64,000 bases of DNA from the NCBI RefSeq assembly GCF_000972845.2, contig NC_040033.1, positions 486,344 to 550,343 on the forward strand. The letters are read 5' to 3'. Of this stretch, positions 59,390 to 64,000 are shown one piece after another. The notes beneath the pieces were generated by a model. That model saw only the letters and a list, made by a program, of their open reading frames with translations, was not told the DNA's origin and searched no databases. Origin of the DNA: Larimichthys crocea (taxonomy: Eukaryota > Chordata > Actinopteri > Sciaenidae). Both the position numbers and the translations under genes were made by a program. Position 1 is the first letter of the stretch, and the number at the start of each line of letters is the position of its first letter.

Positions 59390-62199
59390 TAAATATATAT
59401 ATATATATAATAGTACTATTGTAGTAGTAACTTTGCATCTATGTGCAGACACCTCACTCACTCATTACTACTAAAGTACTTTTCATTTCTCTCCTAGTTT
59501 GATATAATAGAAATCTTTCGCAACGCAGACCGGTTTTAGCTCACACCCTGTTATCAGCCTTTACAGTAAGAAGGTGTTGGTTTCCAGTAAAGGTTTTCAT
59601 TTTTCATCATGGTTGACATGGAGCTCAGCCCTCTCAGTCGCATCTAATCTTGTCATTAGGGGAGCGTCGTTCTGGAGCCAGTTCATCGACAGGGGTCACA
59701 TTTAGTTCAGAGACATTCAAGTGGAGGGAAATCCTCACATGTGTTCACCGACTTTGGCTGCAGTTGATAGTTTTAACCATGTGCCTCCTCACCATCTACT
59801 AACCAGACTGTGTAATTGAATGCAGCTGTGCTCATCTGTAATCAGTATTACAAAGAAAAAACAACAATCCCCTCAGTGGTTTAAAATCAAACATTACATA
59901 CACGTGGCTCCTACAGGCGGCATCATCAGCCACAGAGAACACTGAAATATAACCCAGCTCAAGATAATATGATGCTGAACCATAACACAAGTTACATACA
60001 CACTGTGATGTGGAGTTAATGTAAATGTACTTAGTTTACTCTCCACGTCAAACTAACTGAAAGGTGATGACATGAAGAAGAGTCAGGAGATGGTTCGTTT
60101 GGATGAGTATAGTAGTAGTGGGAGTACATTTACTCAAGAAGTAATTCTACTTTACACATTTACTGCGCTACACTGGAAGTATGGACTTTTTTACTGCAGT
60201 ACAATTACCCATTACCCGAATATTTCACATGCACTCTGCTCGTCTGCATTACATACAGGGAAATATTTACCTGACAGCTGGACTTCGACTTTTCACTAAA
60301 GCTGATTAGATTACACACTTCAACCAAAGCTGAAAAATGCAGTATGTAGTCTTTGACAAATATCAAGATGTCCTATTTATATTTTACATTTAGTTATTAA
60401 GCGATGCTTTTATCAAGCTCAAAAAGGGAAAACATCTCCATTGTTGTGATTCCTCCGTCAGTCTCTGCTGGATGAAGCTCTCCTCTCCACTCCACTCCCA
60501 GTAACATGGCCCAGTCAGAGCTGATGCTGCTGCTTCAACCTCTCTGGATCATCAGGCACTCAGCTGATCCGCTCTCAATATGACCTCCACCTGATGAGAG
60601 AAAGCAGACAGACAACAGAAGTCATGAATCAGTGTTTCCAGAGACTCCCTTCATCAGCTGTCAGTCAGTGATGCAGCACTCCAGTATAAAGACCAGCAGG
60701 ACTTCCAGTCCTGTTCAGACACAATTGGAGACGGTGTGTAGCAAATAGTCGACAGATTAATCGATTATGGTTTGTCTTTTTGAGCTTTGGATAAAAGCAT
60801 CAGCTTAATAACTAAATGTAAATATGAGTTCATGGACATCTGATATTTGTCAAAGACTACATACTGCATTTTTCATCTGTTGGTTGAATGTTGTAATCTA
60901 ATCAGCTTTAGTGAAAAGTCGAAGTCCAGCTGTAAATATTTCCCTGTAATGCAGACGAGCAGAGTGCATGTGAAATATCGGCTAACAACTGTCAGGTAAT
61001 TGTACTGCAGTAAAAAGTCCAATACTTCCAGTGTAGCGCAGTAAATGTGTAAAGTAGAATGACATTCTTGAGTAAATGTACTCACCACTACTACTACTAC
61101 TACTCATCCAAACTGAACCATCTCCTGACTCTTCTTCATTCATCACCTTCAGTTAGTTTAGACGTGGAGAGTAACTAAGTACATTTACATTACTCCACAT
61201 CACAGTGTGTATGTAACTTGTGTTGTGATTCAGCGTCATATATATCTTGAAGTCTGGGTTATATTTCAGTGTTCTCTGTGGCTGATGACGCCGACTGTAG
61301 GAGCCACGTGTATGTAATGTTTGATTTTAACCACTAGAGGGGATTGTTGTTTTCTTTGTATATACTGATTACAGATGAGCACCAGCTGCATTCATTACAT
61401 CAGTCTGGTTAGTAGATGGTGAGGAGCACATGGTAAAACTATCAACTGCAAGCCAAGTCGTGAAAATGTAAGTTTCTCCCTTCGTCTGTGAAATAAATGT
61501 GACCGTCACCAAAAAGGAAAGTTTATTGTGGATATTTGATTTCTTTGGAAACACCTCCGTCTGCGCCTGTCACACTTTTGTTTTAGTTACCCAGAAAACA
61601 GCAGCAGCTCTGTGACTGTAATTCTCCAATCACAATCAGCAACGACAGTGGTCAGCACTGTCACCTCACAGCAAGAAGGTTTCTGGTTGGAAGCTCGGCT
61701 GGGACCTTTCTGTGTGGAGTTTGCATGTTCTTCAGCTTCCTCCCACAGTCCAATAATCGGTTCATTGGTGACCATGTGAGTGTGAATGGTTGTTTGTCTT
61801 CATGCCCTGCGATGAACTGGCTCCAGTCCACCATGACCCTGGTTACAGATAATGGATGGATGTGTCCCCCACAAGATTTTGTGACACTGTGGTTGGTGGA
61901 CTTCAGACCTTATCGGGGGGATGGGTGGGTCCAGAAGACGCTCCCCTAATGACAAGATTAGACTGAGAGGGAGCTCCATGTCAACCAGTGAAAATGAAAC
62001 CTTTACTGGAAACCAACACCTCTTACTGTAAAGGCTGATAACAGGGTGTGAGATAAACCGGTCTGCGTCTGGAAAGATTTCTATAATATCAAACTAGGAT
62101 AGAAATGAAAGTACTTTAGTAGTAATGAAGTGAGTGAGGTGTCTGCACATAGATGCAAAGTTACATACTACAATAGTACTATTATTTATATATATATAT
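59390..62199. repeat. Large imperfect inverted repeat (about 2.8 kb)
   Basis: The left arm, about 59390-60428, reappears reverse-complemented at about 60774-62199. Matching landmarks: AACTTTGCATCTATGTGCAG at 59430 versus CTGCACATAGATGCAAAGTT at 62142; GTCTTTGACAAATATCA at 60350 versus TGATATTTGTCAAAGAC at 60840; CTCATTACTACTAAAGTAC at 59460 versus GTACTTTAGTAGTAATGA at 62111. Both outer ends are TA tracts. The loop of about 345 bp is unique. The right arm is longer because of a dispersed-repeat insertion at about 61505-61900. Confidence 0.85.
61505..61900 (+). mobile_element. Common fish dispersed repeat inside the right arm
   Basis: The segment includes CACCTCACAGCAAGAAGGTT, GGAGTTTGCATGTTCT, CTTCCTCCCACAGTCCAA and GGTTACAGATAATGGATGGA. 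This series of words is familiar from a very abundant fish interspersed repeat. Most of it has no counterpart in the left arm, so it probably entered after the inversion. Confidence 0.6.
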
Positions 62200-64000
62200 C
62201 ACACCTGGTTCCTGGTGCACTCATTACATCCCGCACCTATGAATTGGGCATTGTACATGGAGGTGGCACAATTGACAACAGTGTCCTTGGTTGCGGTGGT
62301 CCTTCGACCTTCTGACGACTGTTAACCGAGGAGGTAAGTGAGCGTTCACAGCCCGTCTGCTTCTCATAAGAAATCTAAATTTAAATCACAGCCGTGTTAA
62401 AACTTGGGTATGAGGCACTGTTCCAGGGAAAGCTTCCAGCTTCCAGGAAAGATCATTAATCAAGACAGATCATACGTAATGAATCTGTATGTATTTAAAA
62501 CAATCACACAAAAAAATAATTTTCTCTCATTCAGAGTTCATGATACTTGTCACCTCACTACGGTTCAGTTTTCCTTTCGTACTATACGTAATCCTCTGAA
62601 AAAAAACAACGTTTATGGAAAAGAAGCTGTGAGTTGCAACCAACAAAAAAACACTAAACCAAAAATGAACACCCCCCTATCTGTTGATGAAAACGACGTA
62701 AACAACAATTACTGATAGCAGAGTTCATGCCTTACTCGGCCAAAGTGGCAAGTCCAGTGTGACCGTGTTACTATCAACCTTTTTATTCAGATAAAATAAA
62801 AACATTTGTTTTACCAAGAAGAAGTGAACATGAATCTGTGCCGAGACGGAGATTATAAAGCTTTGGTTGTTAAGCTGAGAATCTGCTTTAAACTTGTTTG
62901 ACTAGATCCAAACACAACACTTCACACCCTTGACATGCACAATGACTTCTTTCGTTTCCAGTCTGTGAAGTGAATCCAATGCAGACGTGTCTTAAACCAT
63001 GCATTCTATTCTAATGTGCCAGCAGAGGCAACTCATTGGTGCACATTAGGACTGATTATATGGAGTACTTATGAAAAAACCCCCCTACCTCTCCAATTGA
63101 TTTATCCCACAGTACAGCTTTCTTATGAGTTATGGTGTCAACCAGTTGTTCAGTCTTTTTCATACTGAATGATTACAGCATTTTTAAATTTATGTCTCAC
63201 AAGGTTAAAATAGATCCAAGGTCAACATCACCATCATAGGTTTACAATGGGCTCTGCCCAACTTTTGGACTTTCTTCATGGATTTGGGTGAACATGGAAC
63301 ATATCTATTCTAGGAGTGGATGTGGTGAGCTTTCCCCACTTCCCCCTGGTAAACACACCAACATTCTTTTACCTACGCTGTGATTGAACCCACACCAGAG
63401 TCATGCTTATCTGGAGGGGCTGGACCCAAGGGGCGTCCGCCAGGAATTTTTGGGCCCCATGATAAAAAAAATCTACATGGGCCACCCTGTGCAGTTTGTC
63501 ACCACTCTATTTTTTGGGGCCCTTGTCATGTCGTGGCCCTTGGAATTTGTCCTAACTTTTCCACCCATACAGTACGGGCCCTGGGGTGGACCCAAACCCA
63601 GATCCTTAGTCTGCCTGGCTACAGTTGCCCGACCCTGGGACCAAAACAAAACCCCGTCTTGCCAATTGGTGTGTGTGGAGGGGAAACTGGGTACTGTAAA
63701 CTCACTATGTAATATTATCCATTGCTATTTTGTTATGCAGATGACAACAGTTTACACAGCAGAACCAGGACTCCTTGGTCCTTGGGTTCAAATCATCCAC
63801 CCTCTGGATCAGTTCTGTTGTTCAATCTCATGTCTTCCGAGACTCGGAGTTTGGGTTTATATGGTCATAAAAGTTGATAATCGACATCTAAATGAGGCTC
63901 ACTTTTCCCTGAGTGAACCTTATTCTGTCGTGTTCCCTCACCTGATGTTTTACAGATGCCTAAACTCTGCCCATATCATGGAACAGCTGCTATCTTAACG
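62200..64000. other. Gene-poor 3' end of the window
   Basis: Overlapping open frames at 63380-63712 and 63384-63998 cover a G/C-homopolymer-rich stretch (GGGGCCC-type words near 63440-63600). They look like chance frames through a repeat with no domain or codon signal. Nothing else is supported. Confidence 0.35.

Noticed and set aside
63384..63998. 204-codon open frame at the right end
   Set aside because: No recognisable domain, overlaps another frame of similar length, and crosses homopolymer-rich repeat-like DNA.

Overview
This window is nuclear DNA of a ray-finned fish, almost certainly a teleost. Supporting signs are short-exon vertebrate genes with GT-AG introns, many CA/GT microsatellites, a fish-type NLR (FISNA-NACHT-LRR) locus, and fish-style transposon debris (L2-like LINE 3' ends, hAT and Tc1 fragments, a tRNA-derived SINE). 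All gene models below were built by eye from splice signals, reading phase and recalled family features. No alignment was run.

Layout. (1) 1-5886, plus strand: the 3' part of a BCLAF1/THRAP3-family gene, best read as bclaf3, 8 exons in view. (2) 7573-13791, minus: a complete 10-exon liph (phosphatidic-acid-selective phospholipase A1) with its Ser/Asp/His triad. (3) 17366-21197, minus: a complete 7-exon stomatin/podocin-type gene whose promoter carries two near-perfect RFX X-boxes. (4) 22293-25339, plus, divergent from it: a 4-exon SAP/EAT-2-type SH2 adaptor gene. (5) 25340-29760: repeat-rich intergenic DNA ending in a 53-bp minisatellite. (6) 30085-40184, plus: complete 21-exon cip2a, with an 85-nt AT-AC (U12-type) intron. 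(7) 42228-48710, plus: complete 12-exon chrnd (muscle nicotinic receptor delta subunit). (8) 49473-49967: probable solo retroviral LTR. (9) 50170-57792: an NLR gene with frameshifted NACHT but five tidy 174-nt LRR exons, read as a pseudogene. (10) 57960-57969: a run of Ns, then repeat-dominated DNA including a ~2.8-kb imperfect inverted repeat.

The genes do not form an operon or a shared pathway. They are a lipid-signalling enzyme, a membrane scaffold, an immune adaptor, a PP2A regulator, a neuromuscular receptor subunit and an innate immune receptor relic. I saw no CRISPR array, prokaryotic system, rRNA gene or intact tRNA gene. The most interesting signals are the AT-AC intron in cip2a, the paired X-boxes, the AP-1-motif minisatellite upstream of cip2a, the solo LTR with duplicated U3 block, and the long inverted repeat.
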